Origin: Massilia yuzhufengensis
GTDB lineage: Bacteria > Pseudomonadota > Gammaproteobacteria > Burkholderiales > Burkholderiaceae_D
Length of the DNA: 64,000 nucleotides
Assembly (NCBI RefSeq): GCF_900112225.1
Contig: NZ_FOLD01000011.1
Location: forward strand, 1 to 64,000
Direction of reading: 5' to 3'
Shown here: positions 1 through 8,176 of the stretch, piece after piece
Layout of the letters: the number at the start of each line of letters is the position of its first letter
Position numbering within the stretch: the first letter of the stretch is position 1
Notes under the pieces: model-generated
What the model saw: the letters and a program-made list of their open reading frames with translations, nothing else
Databases searched by the model: none
What the model was told of the DNA's origin: nothing
Made by a program: the position numbers and the translations under genes

Positions 1-390
1 CAGACCTGCGATGCCGTTACCGGACGCGGGGCCGTGAGCGCGCTCGAGCTCGAACGGCACCTGTTACCGATGCTCGATCCCCAAGTGCTGCTGGTAACCG
101 ACGCCAACGCGGCCTACCGGGCGTTCAGCCGGCGCCACGGCATCGCCCACCAGTACGTCAACCTGCGCGCCGGCGAGCGGGTGCGTCGCAGCAGCGAAGG
201 CGCCATCCATGTCCAAAACGTGAATGCCTACCACCGCCGCCTGCGCGACTGGCTGGCGCGCTTCCACGGCGTCGCGTCCCGCTACCTGACGAACTACCTG
301 GGCTGGCGCAGGGCGCTCGATGGCGGGCGCGTCAAGTCTGCCGAGGGATTGCTGCGCCTGGCAATCAAACCCATCCATAGCAAAGAGTGA
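1..390 (+). mobile_element. IS1595/ISXO2-type transposase, C-terminal part (cut by window start)
   Basis: Frame 1 is open from the first base to a TGA at 388-390 and gives 129 residues of the C-terminal DDE-type catalytic region of an ISXO2-like transposase, with the typical stretches LLVTDANAAYRAF, HVQNVNAYHRRL and YLTNYLGWRRAL. The N-terminal part lies outside the window, so I cannot say whether the gene is intact. The 11-bp string GTGACAGCGCC just after the coding end (387-397) also ends the second copy at 30.26 kb and is probably the element's terminal repeat. The two protein stretches differ at only a few residues (for example E/Q, A/S and T/P changes). Family assignment is by recognition of the motif pattern. 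Confidence 0.85.
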
Positions 391-397
391 CAGCGCC

Positions 398-430
398 AAA
401 AAAAACGCCGCCTGCGAACAGGCGGCGTTT
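398..430 (-). terminator. Rho-independent terminator of the TPR gene
   Basis: An 11-bp perfect stem (AACGCCGCCTG paired with CAGGCGGCGTT, loop CGAA) is followed on the minus strand by eight T residues. It lies directly downstream of the stop of the minus-strand TPR gene at 455 and closes the tonB operon. It abuts the end of the transposase remnant. Confidence 0.85.
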
Positions 431-454
431 CATGACGCGTAACGCGATGGTCGA

Positions 455-1678
455 TCAGGCAACCGGACGGTTGATGGCCATGATCCAGTAGCGGGCCAGG
501 TCGGCAGTGCCTTCCTTGCCGCCAACCGACTTGAGCGTGCTGATGGCTTGCTGCTTCTTACCGGCTGCAGCGTAGGCTTCGCCAAGGCGCAGCTTGGCTT
601 CGTCGCCGTAGCGCAGGCCGCCGGCCTTGATGGCGGCTTCCATCATCTTCAGGCCCTTGTCGGCCTGGCCAGCCTGCACCAGTGCGTAACCGAGGGCGAC
701 CAGTGCGTCGTTGTCCTTGGCGGCCGTGTATTCGGCTTCCAGGGCGGCGACGCTCTTGTTCTGCTCAGCCAAGTTCTTCTCTGCAAGTTCTTTCAGGCGC
801 TGGTGGCGCGGCGCATCGGTACCGGTGCCCAGGGCGCCGGCCTTGTAGCCCTTGTCGATGACCTTCAGCGCTTCGGCCGGGGCTTTCGCCTGCAGCACCA
901 GCTGGGCCATTTCCATGAACTCGCTCGGTTTTTTCAGCAGGTTGTTGGCCAGCTTCAGGCGGTAGACGTCGACCGACAGGCGGCTGGAGAAGCCAGGCTT
1001 GCCCTGCACGCGGTTCAGGAGGTCGGTCCAATACTGGGTCTTCGGATAGCTGGAGGCCAGCTTTTCGATGGTGTTGACGTAGCCTGCCTTGTCGTTTTTC
1101 TTGAGCTGGATGTTTGCCAGCATGCCGAGCTCGTCTTCGCTCAGGCGGCCGCTCTTTTCGGCATTGCGCAATTCCTGCTCAAGCGCGGCGACATTGCCTT
1201 GCTTGTAATAGTTCTGCATCAGGTAGGCGCGCAGCTTCGGATCGTTGCCGTTCTTGAGCAGTTTCAGGATGGTGGCGTTTGCCTTGCTCAGGTCGCCGGC
1301 ACGCATGTAGATGCCGACCAGGCCTTCCGAGAACTGCGAGCGCTCATTGGCGTTGAGCTTGCCCGAGTCCAGCAGCTTTTCGAACGAACTGGCCGCGGTG
1401 TTCCAGTCGCCAGCCGACGAGGCCGCCGATGCGCGCACGCGCTCGATCAGGAAGCGCTCGTTGTCGTCCTTGGCCGCTTTGTCCGCGTCGCGCAGTGCTG
1501 CCAGGGCGCCCTTGTGATTACCTTGCTTCATCAGCGTTTGCGCTTGCTGGATCGGCTTGCCGATTTCGGCACGCAGGACCGCGGCATGCACGGGCGCCAG
1601 GCCGACGACCGGCAGGGCAGCGGTGAAACCGAGGGCGGCCAGTGCGAGGCCAAGGTGTGCGAGACGGAATTTAATCAT
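455..1678 (-). CDS. Secreted TPR-repeat protein of the TonB operon
   Basis: A 407-residue protein starting MIKFRLAHLG, with a hydrophobic signal peptide (about residues 5-33, cleavage near VHAA). The rest is helical, with repeated helix pairs typical of tetratricopeptide repeats (for example the segments around QGNHKGALAALRDAD, AGDWNTAASSFEKLL and AGKKQQAISTLKSVGG). I chose the ATG at 1678 because a GAAGGA ribosome site lies 9 nt before it; a GTG/ATG ten codons upstream lacks one. It is the last gene of tonB-exbB-exbD-exbD and is probably periplasmic. In related bacteria TPR proteins commonly accompany such loci; a role in assembling or tuning the TonB complex is inferred, not shown. The product is very likely real; its function is open. 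Confidence 0.85.
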   Translation of the reverse strand: MIKFRLAHLGLALAALGFTAALPVVGLAPVHAAVLRAEIGKPIQQAQTLMKQGNHKGALAALRDADKAAKDDNERFLIERVRASAASSAGDWNTAASSFEKLLDSGKLNANERSQFSEGLVGIYMRAGDLSKANATILKLLKNGNDPKLRAYLMQNYYKQGNVAALEQELRNAEKSGRLSEDELGMLANIQLKKNDKAGYVNTIEKLASSYPKTQYWTDLLNRVQGKPGFSSRLSVDVYRLKLANNLLKKPSEFMEMAQLVLQAKAPAEALKVIDKGYKAGALGTGTDAPRHQRLKELAEKNLAEQNKSVAALEAEYTAAKDNDALVALGYALVQAGQADKGLKMMEAAIKAGGLRYGDEAKLRLGEAYAAAGKKQQAISTLKSVGGKEGTADLARYWIMAINRPVA

Positions 1679-1747
1679 CTGAAAACATCCTTCTTTCAAA
1701 ATGGACACGGCAGGGAAACCCTGCCGTGTTGGTCATACATGCATCGA

Positions 1748-2179
1748 TTACTGGAACTGCTCGTTACCGACCATGCCGATCTTGGTGACGCCGAGGCGCT
1801 GGGCGGTAGCCATGACGCCGGCAACCACCTTGTACTCGACCAGCTTGTTCGGACGCAGATGCACTTCCGGCTGGTCAGGCATCGCAGCGACGCTGTTCAT
1901 CTTGGCTTCCAGGCCTGCACGATCCGGGATGACTTCGCCATCCCAGAGGATGGTTCCGTCGAAGTCCACGTCGATCGTGACGACCACTGGCTTCACCGTC
2001 GATGGCGGCGGGGTACCCACCGGCATGTTCAGGTTGACCGAGTGGTTTTGTTTCGGAATCGTGATAATCATCATAATGATCAGAACGAGCAGGACGTCGA
2101 TCAGCGGCGTCATGTTCATTTCCATCATCGGTTCCGGATCGGCTCCTTTTGCGGAGCCCGAACCCACGTTCATGCTCAT
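1748..2179 (-). CDS. exbD: ExbD-type biopolymer transport protein (second copy)
   Basis: A 143-residue ExbD/TolR family protein: short cytoplasmic N-terminus, one transmembrane helix at about residues 23-42 (starting NMTPLIDVLLVL, with the conserved Asp that takes part in proton-driven energisation), then a periplasmic domain. It follows the other exbD gene in the same operon. ExbB-ExbD converts the proton gradient into movement of TonB, which opens outer-membrane receptors. Paired exbD genes after tonB-exbB are known from xanthomonads, where the second copy is tied to particular substrates; whether that holds here is unknown. Confidence 0.92.
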   Translation of the reverse strand: MSMNVGSGSAKGADPEPMMEMNMTPLIDVLLVLIIMMIITIPKQNHSVNLNMPVGTPPPSTVKPVVVTIDVDFDGTILWDGEVIPDRAGLEAKMNSVAAMPDQPEVHLRPNKLVEYKVVAGVMATAQRLGVTKIGMVGNEQFQ

Positions 2180-2255
2180 GGTGTTTCCTTTTCAAATGTT
2201 GGGTAACGGACGCGGCGCCGGGCCCCTGGGGGAAACCGGCACCGCGGACAGGGTC

Positions 2256-2684
2256 TTAGCCCCTGTCAGGCGGTTCGATAACGAAACCGACCTTCTGAAT
2301 CCCAGCACGTTGAGCCGTGTAAATCACCCGGCCGATCGCTTCGTAGCGGCTTTCCTGGTCGCCACGAACTTTCACTGCCGGCTGCGGCTGCTTCACCGAC
2401 TGCTCCGCGAGGAACTTGAACAGCTCGTCCGTGTTCGCGATGCGCGTCTGGTTGTAGTACATCTCGCCATCTTTGTTGATGGTGATGTTGACGTCTTCCG
2501 GCTTGGTCTTGGTAACCTCGTTCGACTCCGCAGGCAGTGCAACTTTCTGCAGATTCAGAACGACCGGGCTAGTGATCAGGAAGATGATCAGAAGAACCAA
2601 CATGATGTCGACTAGCGGCGTCGTGTTGATTTCTGACATCACTGCATCTTCATCTCCGGAATCGGAGCCGACACTCATCGACAT
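2256..2684 (-). CDS. exbD: ExbD-type biopolymer transport protein (first copy)
   Basis: A 142-residue ExbD/TolR family protein with a single N-terminal membrane helix at about residues 20-42 carrying the Asp of the INTTPLVDIMLVLL motif, and a periplasmic C-terminal domain. It starts only 2 nt after the exbB stop, so the two genes are almost certainly co-translated. Its sequence is clearly different from the second exbD in the operon, particularly in the periplasmic domain, so this is not a recent duplication. Confidence 0.93.
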   Translation of the reverse strand: MSMSVGSDSGDEDAVMSEINTTPLVDIMLVLLIIFLITSPVVLNLQKVALPAESNEVTKTKPEDVNITINKDGEMYYNQTRIANTDELFKFLAEQSVKQPQPAVKVRGDQESRYEAIGRVIYTAQRAGIQKVGFVIEPPDRG

Positions 2685-2686
2685 GA

Positions 2687-3622
2687 TTAGCCAGCCTTCT
2701 TGGCGCCGGCAGCGGCGTTCGAGGTCGACATGGCGCCCGAGATCAGGACCGAGTGCACGTCAGCCGAGAACGAACGGACGTCTTCCATGACCGACTTGTT
2801 GCGACGCACCAGCCAGTTGTAACCCAGGACCGCAGGAACTGCCACGAACAGACCGAATGCGGTCATGATCAGTGCTTCACCCACTGGGCCTGCCACTTTG
2901 TCGATCGACGCGTTACCCGACATACCGATGGCGGTCAGCGCGTTGTAGATGCCCCAGACGGTACCGAACAGGCCGATGAACGGCGAGGTCGAACCGACGG
3001 TTGCCAGGAACGACAGGCCGTCTTGCAGGCGCGACTGGACGCGGTCCACTGCGCGCTGGATCTGCATGGTGACCCAGGTCGACAGGTCGATCTGCTCGAG
3101 CAGGGCGCCGTCGTGGTGCTGGGTTGCCTTGGTGCCGGTTTCAGCGATGAAGCGGAATGGCGAGCCTTCTTTCAGCGATGCCGAACCGGCAGCGATCGAA
3201 GGAGCTTTCCAGAACTTGGCCGAAGCTTCCTTCGACTGGCGCATGATTTTTTGCTGGTCGATCAGCTTGGTGATGATGATGTACCACGAACCGATGGACA
3301 TCAGGGCCAGGATGATGATGGTGCCTTTGTTGACGAAGTCGCCTTCTTCCCACATGGCGCCGATGCCGTATGGGTTGTGGACTTCTTCCGTAGCGCCAGC
3401 AGCGGCCGGAGCGGCAGCGTCGCCAGCCGGTGCAGCAGCTGCGTCGGCAGCCGGTGCAGCAGCTGCGTCGGCAGCAGGAGCTGCAGCCGCGTCAGCCGCC
3501 GGAGCGGTGGCGCCTGCGGCAGGAGCGTCAGCGAAGGCTGGTGCGGAGACCAGGGCCGATGCCGCCGTTACCGAGAACAGGACAGCCGCCAGCATAGCGG
3601 ACAAACGGGTATTCTTAAACAT
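2687..3622 (-). CDS. exbB: ExbB/TolQ-type proton channel with alanine-rich N-terminal extension
   Basis: A 311-residue MotA/TolQ/ExbB family protein. The start at 3622 (MFKNTRLSAM) has a GGAGGAAGC ribosome site immediately before it; an in-frame ATG 16 codons upstream does not. A signal-peptide-like segment (residues 1-27) is followed by a low-complexity alanine/proline/aspartate stretch (about residues 28-75) made of near-identical AAPAADAA units, then the usual three membrane helices of the ExbB core, with the conserved GTVWGI segment and the last helices around residues 205-270. ExbB forms the pentameric channel around ExbD that energises TonB. The periplasmic repeat-rich extension is longer than in E. 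coli ExbB, though N-terminal extensions occur in other ExbB proteins. Confidence 0.93.
   Translation of the reverse strand: MFKNTRLSAMLAAVLFSVTAASALVSAPAFADAPAAGATAPAADAAAAPAADAAAAPAADAAAAPAGDAAAPAAAGATEEVHNPYGIGAMWEEGDFVNKGTIIILALMSIGSWYIIITKLIDQQKIMRQSKEASAKFWKAPSIAAGSASLKEGSPFRFIAETGTKATQHHDGALLEQIDLSTWVTMQIQRAVDRVQSRLQDGLSFLATVGSTSPFIGLFGTVWGIYNALTAIGMSGNASIDKVAGPVGEALIMTAFGLFVAVPAVLGYNWLVRRNKSVMEDVRSFSADVHSVLISGAMSTSNAAAGAKKAG
3429..3500. repeat. 24-bp tandem repeat inside exbB
   Basis: Two exact 24-bp units (3429-3452 and 3453-3476) and a degenerate third encode the PAADAAAA-type repeats of the ExbB N-terminal extension. Such in-frame repeats can change copy number by slippage without shifting the frame. 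Confidence 0.8.
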
Positions 3623-3708
3623 GCTTCCTCCAAAAATATAAAATAGACAGTTCGCTGAACTTAGTAACAACGAAAATCATAGAGTTGAGACGGTGTTCTG
3701 TCTCGGTT

Positions 3709-4368
3709 TTATTCCAGCGTCCAGACGTACTGCACCGCTGTCCACGCCTGTTGCGGCTGGCCATCAACCATGGCCGGCTTGAATCGGCATTTGCTCAGAG
3801 CCGACTGGGCGGCTCGGTCCAAATCGCGGAAGCCACTGGTCTTCGACAATTTGGAATCCATCACGCGACCATCGACACCAATCAGGAACTGGAGGGTCGT
3901 GGTACCCGTTTCTTCGTTACGCTGCGACGAACGCGGATATTCCGGGCGTGCGCAAGTGTTGAAGTCTGCGACTGCCTCGGTGCGGCTCGGGCCACGTGGC
4001 GCTGCCGGCGGAGCTGGCGGTGCCGGTGGGGCCGGAGGCGCCAGCGACGTGGTCGGCGGCGGCGTGTTGGTTGCCGTCGTGATCGCGTTCGCTGGTGGCG
4101 GAGGCGTTTGCACCTGCACTTCGACCGGTGGAATGAATGGCGGTGGCGGAGCCTTCATTTCCGGCGGTGGCGGCGGTGGCGGCGTATCTGGCGGTGGAGG
4201 CGGCTTCACCTCTTCGATCAGTTTGGTTTCCACAGCCTCGGTTACCTTGTTCACGATCCGGGTGCCCAGGCCATTGACGACCGCCCAAGCTACCAGAACG
4301 TGCAACAGGATGACAATGGCGAGACCTGTGAAGTTCTTTCCCGGGTTCTTCTCATGCGTAAAATTCAT
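3709..4368 (-). CDS. tonB: TonB energy-transducing protein
   Basis: A 219-residue TonB. A membrane anchor lies at about residues 14-33 (FTGLAIVILLHVLVAWAVV), followed by a proline-rich periplasmic spacer with runs of six to seven prolines (about residues 55-125) and a C-terminal TonB domain ending YVWTLE. The start at 4368 (MNFTHEKNPG) has GGAGAAAG just upstream; an ATG 18 codons further up has no comparable site. TonB carries energy from ExbB-ExbD to outer-membrane transporters. It is the first gene of the operon tonB-exbB-exbD-exbD-TPR. A TATAAT box on the minus strand at 4460-4465 is a possible promoter element. Confidence 0.93.
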   Translation of the reverse strand: MNFTHEKNPGKNFTGLAIVILLHVLVAWAVVNGLGTRIVNKVTEAVETKLIEEVKPPPPPDTPPPPPPPEMKAPPPPFIPPVEVQVQTPPPPANAITTATNTPPPTTSLAPPAPPAPPAPPAAPRGPSRTEAVADFNTCARPEYPRSSQRNEETGTTTLQFLIGVDGRVMDSKLSKTSGFRDLDRAAQSALSKCRFKPAMVDGQPQQAWTAVQYVWTLE

Positions 4369-5197
4369 GCCATCTTTCTCCAATACCAACTCTTTTTTGT
4401 TGCCACTAAACCCACTAAACACGACAAAAACCTAGGGCCGCATCCGGGACATTCGCGGAATTATACCTACGAATCCTTTTTTGAGCATACATTTTTACAC
4501 CCCTGAAAGGGGCGTATCTGCCCGTAAAAACAGGCAAACAAGCGCATCTATACAAGCCTTGCGCCGGGGTGTCCGTGGTCCAGAAAGCAGGGGGGAATTG
4601 TAAATTTATGTAGCTGTCCTCCTCCATCTGTGGATCATCAGGCTCCGATGCCGTAATCACCAAATTATTCATGCTAAAACCGCTATACGGCAAATTTCGT
4701 ATGACGGTTCTGCCGTCTTTATGAAAACTATAGCCAGTTTCCGTCAACCCGGGCGTACTGTTGAGCAGCCAGGATCGCGTGCCCACCGGCCCCTTTGTAT
4801 AGCTGAAAGTAATGGGCGAAATGCGTCTTGATATGCTTCAGTTGTGCGTCTGACAACCGTTTCACGAGATTCCCGACGCTCATGCATAGCAAAACTACAT
4901 GGATTTTAGCGTTTTGAACAGAGTGTTCGCGCACAGACACGCAAAAAAATTGCGTTGTGTTGGTGTTTTGACGGGAAACGGGTGGTAAAACATGCGGTCA
5001 CGCATGGAAACGATGCCTGGGTTGCGTGGGTAAGGGAGGTCCGATCTGTTGGCCTGCTGCCGAACCAGCGCAGCGGCGCCAGCGTGGCCCGCCGCCGGAT
5101 TGAATAGTGGAAAGCCGCAAGGGCAGGGTGAGCAGCCTGGCAGCATGGATTGCCATGAGGAACGCACCCCGCCCAGGGGCGGGGTGCCCGGGCCCGC
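4369..5197. other. Intergenic stretch upstream of tonB, no convincing gene
   Basis: About 830 bp with a visibly lower GC content than the neighbours between about 4400 and 4950. Two overlapping minus-strand reading frames (70 and 123 codons, about 4940-4415) are in different frames, lack good ribosome sites and show no family resemblance, so I do not call them; they could be a decayed gene. Other contents are a TATAAT box for tonB (4460-4465, minus), a small CCCCTGAAAGGGG hairpin near 4502, and the spoVR hairpin at 5164-5187. Confidence 0.5.
5164..5187 (-). terminator. GC-rich hairpin after spoVR
   Basis: A 10- to 11-bp stem (GCACCCCGCCC with GGGCGGGGTGC) lies 11 bp downstream of the spoVR stop. 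No T-run follows on the minus strand, so it may stabilise the mRNA end or act as a weak terminator of the prkA operon. Confidence 0.5.
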
Positions 5198-6721
5198 TCA
5201 GCGGCCGCGTTTCTCGCGCCGGCACTCCAGGAAGCTGACCACGTGGCCGGCCGGGTCCACGGTTTCGAGCCGCACATCGAAGCCCCACAGGCGCGCGACA
5301 TGCTTGAGCACTTCCTGGGCCTGCTGGTTCAGGGGCCGGCGGTTGAACTGGGTGTGGCGCAGGGTGAGGGCGCGGTCGTCGCGCGTGTTCACCTGCCAGA
5401 CCTGGATGTTGGGTTCGCGGCTGCCGATGTTGTACTGCTCGGCCAGCTTGTGGCGCACGTAGCGGTAGCCCTGCTCGTCGTGGATGGCCGAGATGGTGAG
5501 CTTGTCGCTGCGGTCGTCGTCGAGCACGGCGAAGAAGTGGAAATCGCGGATCAGCTTGGGCGACAGGTATTGGGCGATGAAGCTCTCGTCCTTGAAGTTG
5601 CGCATCGCAAAGTCGAGCGTCTTGAGCCAGTCGCTGCCCGCCATGTCCGGGAACCAGGCCCGGTCTTCGGGCGTCGGTTCCTCGCAAATGCGGCGAATGT
5701 CGGTCATCATCGCGAATCCGAGCGCGTACGGGTTGATGCCGCTGTAATAGGGGCTGGTCGCCGGCGGCTGGTACACGACGTTGGTGTGGCTCTGCAGGAA
5801 CTCGAGCATGAAGCCGTCGCCGACGATGCCCTCTTTATAGAGGTCTTGCAGGATGGTGTAGTGCCAGAAGGTGGCCCAGCCCTCGTTCATCACCTGGGTC
5901 TGGCGCTGCGGATAGAAATATTGGGAAATCTTGCGCGTGATGCGCACCAGCTCGCGCTGCCAGGGTTCCAGCAGCGGGGCATATTTTTCGATGAAGTAGA
6001 GCAGGTTTTCCTCGGGCTCGGGCGGGAAACGCAGCGGCGCGGCATTGGCCACCTGTTCTTCGCGCAGCGGGAGGGTGCGCCAGATTTCGTTGACTTGCGA
6101 CTGGGCGTATTCCTCGCGCTCTTTCTGGCGCGCCGTTTCCTGGGCGATGGAAAGCTTGGCTGGCCGCTTGTAGCGGTCGACGCCATAGTTCTGCAGTGCG
6201 TGGCAGGAATCGAGCAAGTCTTCCACGGCATCGATACCGTAGCGCTGTTCGCATTCGGCGATGTAGTTCTTGGCAAACACCATGTAGTCGACGATGGCGT
6301 CGGCGTCGGTCCAGGTGCGGAACAGGTAGTTGCCCTTGAAAAATGAATTGTGCCCGTAAGCAGCATGCGCAATCACCAGCGCCTGCATGGTGAGGCTGTT
6401 CTCTTCCATCAGGTAGGCGATGCAGGGGTTCGAGTTGATGACGATCTCGTAGGCCAGGCCCATCTGGCCGCGCTTGTAGCTTTTTTCGGTGGTGAGGAAG
6501 TGCTTGCCGAACGACCAGTGGTTGTACGACACCGGCATGCCGACGGAGGTGTAGGCGTCCATCATCTGCTCGGCGGTGATGATTTCCAGCTGGTTCGGGT
6601 AGGTGTCCAGGCCGTAGCGTTTGGCCACCCGCTTGATTTCCTCGTGCGCCTGTTCGATCAGGTCGAAGGTCCATTCGGACTGCTCCGGCAGGGCGCGCGG
6701 GTTGCTCGGGTCTCTTGGCAT
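5198..6721 (-). CDS. spoVR: SpoVR family protein
   Basis: A 507-residue SpoVR/YcgB family protein of nearly the same length as E. coli YcgB. Conserved stretches include YNHWSFGKHF near the N-terminus, HAAYGHNSFFKGNYLF, and NEGWATFWHY in the middle. I chose the ATG at 6721 because GGAG sits 5 nt before it; the in-frame ATG five codons upstream (6736) lacks a site. It is the last gene of prkA-yeaH-spoVR, a conserved trio whose E. coli members are induced in stationary phase and nitrogen starvation. The biochemical role is unknown; in Bacillus SpoVR affects spore cortex formation. Confidence 0.93.
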   Translation of the reverse strand: MPRDPSNPRALPEQSEWTFDLIEQAHEEIKRVAKRYGLDTYPNQLEIITAEQMMDAYTSVGMPVSYNHWSFGKHFLTTEKSYKRGQMGLAYEIVINSNPCIAYLMEENSLTMQALVIAHAAYGHNSFFKGNYLFRTWTDADAIVDYMVFAKNYIAECEQRYGIDAVEDLLDSCHALQNYGVDRYKRPAKLSIAQETARQKEREEYAQSQVNEIWRTLPLREEQVANAAPLRFPPEPEENLLYFIEKYAPLLEPWQRELVRITRKISQYFYPQRQTQVMNEGWATFWHYTILQDLYKEGIVGDGFMLEFLQSHTNVVYQPPATSPYYSGINPYALGFAMMTDIRRICEEPTPEDRAWFPDMAGSDWLKTLDFAMRNFKDESFIAQYLSPKLIRDFHFFAVLDDDRSDKLTISAIHDEQGYRYVRHKLAEQYNIGSREPNIQVWQVNTRDDRALTLRHTQFNRRPLNQQAQEVLKHVARLWGFDVRLETVDPAGHVVSFLECRREKRGR

Positions 6722-6749
6722 GGTGACTCCGTTCATTGCTTGCGGCTCG

Positions 6750-8018
6750 CTACTTCGGCTGTTTCTTGAACAGCTCGCGGAAGACCGGGTAGATGTCGGC
6801 CGGGGTGACGATCTTCTGCATCGCGAAATTCTTGTGGTGGCCGGCGACCTCGCAATATTGCTCCCACAGGTTTTGCGGCGGGCCGTCGGTGATCTCGACG
6901 TAGGTGTAGTACTGGACCCGCGGCATGATGGCGTTGTTCAGGATTTGCCGGCACAGCACCGAGTCGTTGTCCCAGTTGTCGCCGTCCGAGGCCTGGGCCA
7001 CGTAGGCGTTCCAGTCCGAACTGCCGTAGCGCTCGGCAAGCACCTTTTGCAGCAGGTGCAGGGCCGAGGACACCACCGTGCCGCCGGATTCGCGCGAGTG
7101 GAAGAATTCGTTCTCGTCGACCTCGGCCGCGGCCGTATGGTGGCGGATGAAGACGACCTCGATCTTCTCGTACACGCGCTTGAGGAAGAGGTAGAGCAGG
7201 ATGAAGAAGCGCTTGGCGGTGTCCTTGCGGGTTTCGTCCATCGAGCCGGACACGTCCATGATGCAGAACATCACGGCCTGGGTGCTGGGCTTGGGAATCT
7301 TGACCCGGTTCGAGTAGCGCAGGTCGAAGGGGTCGATGAAGGGGATGGCATTGAGCCGGATGTGCAGGTGGTGGATGCGCTCGCGCAGCTCGACCACCAT
7401 GGGCTCGTCGTCGGGGGCGCCGGCCTCTAACAAGGCCTGCAGTTCGAGTTCGGCGTCTTTCAGCTGGCGCTTGCTGGGGCCGCCCACGGCGATGCGGCGC
7501 CCCAGTGCGCCGCGCAGCGAGCGCAGCACGTGGATGTTGGAAGGCGTGCCCGACACGTTGTAGCCGGCGCGCTGGTTCTTGAATTCGACGGTTTGCGACA
7601 GCTGCGTCTTGACCATGTTCGGCAGCTCGAGGTCTTCGAAGAAGTAGTTCATGAATTCTTCGCGCGAGAGCTCGAAGATGAAGTCGTCTTCGTTGGTCTG
7701 GTCGCTGTTGCCGGCACGGCCGCGCCCGGAACCGCCGCCGCTGCGTGGGCGGTTGAACTGGTCGCCTTTCTGGTATTCGGTATTGCCGGGGTTGACGGTT
7801 TCCCAGACGCCCCCGTGGGCATGGCCGAAGTGGGGCTCGTTCACGTCCTTGACGGGGATCGTGACCTTCTCGCCGCTCTCGATGTCGGTGATCGAGCGGC
7901 CCTTGATCGCGCGGCCCACCGCATCCTTGATCTGCGCCTTGTAGCGGCGCAGGAAGCGTTCGCGGTTGACCGCTGACTTGTTCTTGCCCTGCAAGCGACG
8001 GTCGATGAGGTAAGTCAA
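6750..8018 (-). CDS. yeaH: YeaH/YhbH (UPF0229) family protein
   Basis: A 422-residue member of the YeaH/YhbH family, with a von Willebrand factor A-like domain in the C-terminal half (MFCIMDVSGSMDET, a MIDAS-type DxSxS motif at about residue 250). The start is a TTG at 8018, read MTYLIDRRLQ, placed 6 nt after an AGGAGG site. The gene lies between prkA and spoVR and these three occur together across many bacteria. The MIDAS motif suggests metal-dependent protein binding. Its partner is not known; PrkA is the obvious candidate from the shared operon. Confidence 0.92.
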   Translation of the reverse strand: MTYLIDRRLQGKNKSAVNRERFLRRYKAQIKDAVGRAIKGRSITDIESGEKVTIPVKDVNEPHFGHAHGGVWETVNPGNTEYQKGDQFNRPRSGGGSGRGRAGNSDQTNEDDFIFELSREEFMNYFFEDLELPNMVKTQLSQTVEFKNQRAGYNVSGTPSNIHVLRSLRGALGRRIAVGGPSKRQLKDAELELQALLEAGAPDDEPMVVELRERIHHLHIRLNAIPFIDPFDLRYSNRVKIPKPSTQAVMFCIMDVSGSMDETRKDTAKRFFILLYLFLKRVYEKIEVVFIRHHTAAAEVDENEFFHSRESGGTVVSSALHLLQKVLAERYGSSDWNAYVAQASDGDNWDNDSVLCRQILNNAIMPRVQYYTYVEITDGPPQNLWEQYCEVAGHHKNFAMQKIVTPADIYPVFRELFKKQPK

Positions 8019-8176
8019 AACAGGCCTCCTGCTCTAAGTACTGGCTAGCGGCGGACCGGCAAGCTCCCGGTGCCCCTATCTTAATACGCTGTGCGAATGC
8101 GCGTACGGTGCGCACACGGCCTGCGGGGCGGGCGGCGGGAGGCGGGGCCTGCGCCGCCGCCCGGCGCCCAGCCCGC

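Noticed and set aside
2061-2085. Fur-box-like ATAATCATCATAATGATC string
   Set aside because: It lies inside the exbD coding region and encodes the membrane helix (Ile/Met-rich), which explains the sequence. It is not upstream of a gene start.
4415-4940. Two overlapping minus-strand frames of 123 and 70 codons
   Set aside because: They are in different frames, have no ribosome sites or family resemblance, and one runs through the likely tonB promoter. A decayed gene is possible but unsupported.
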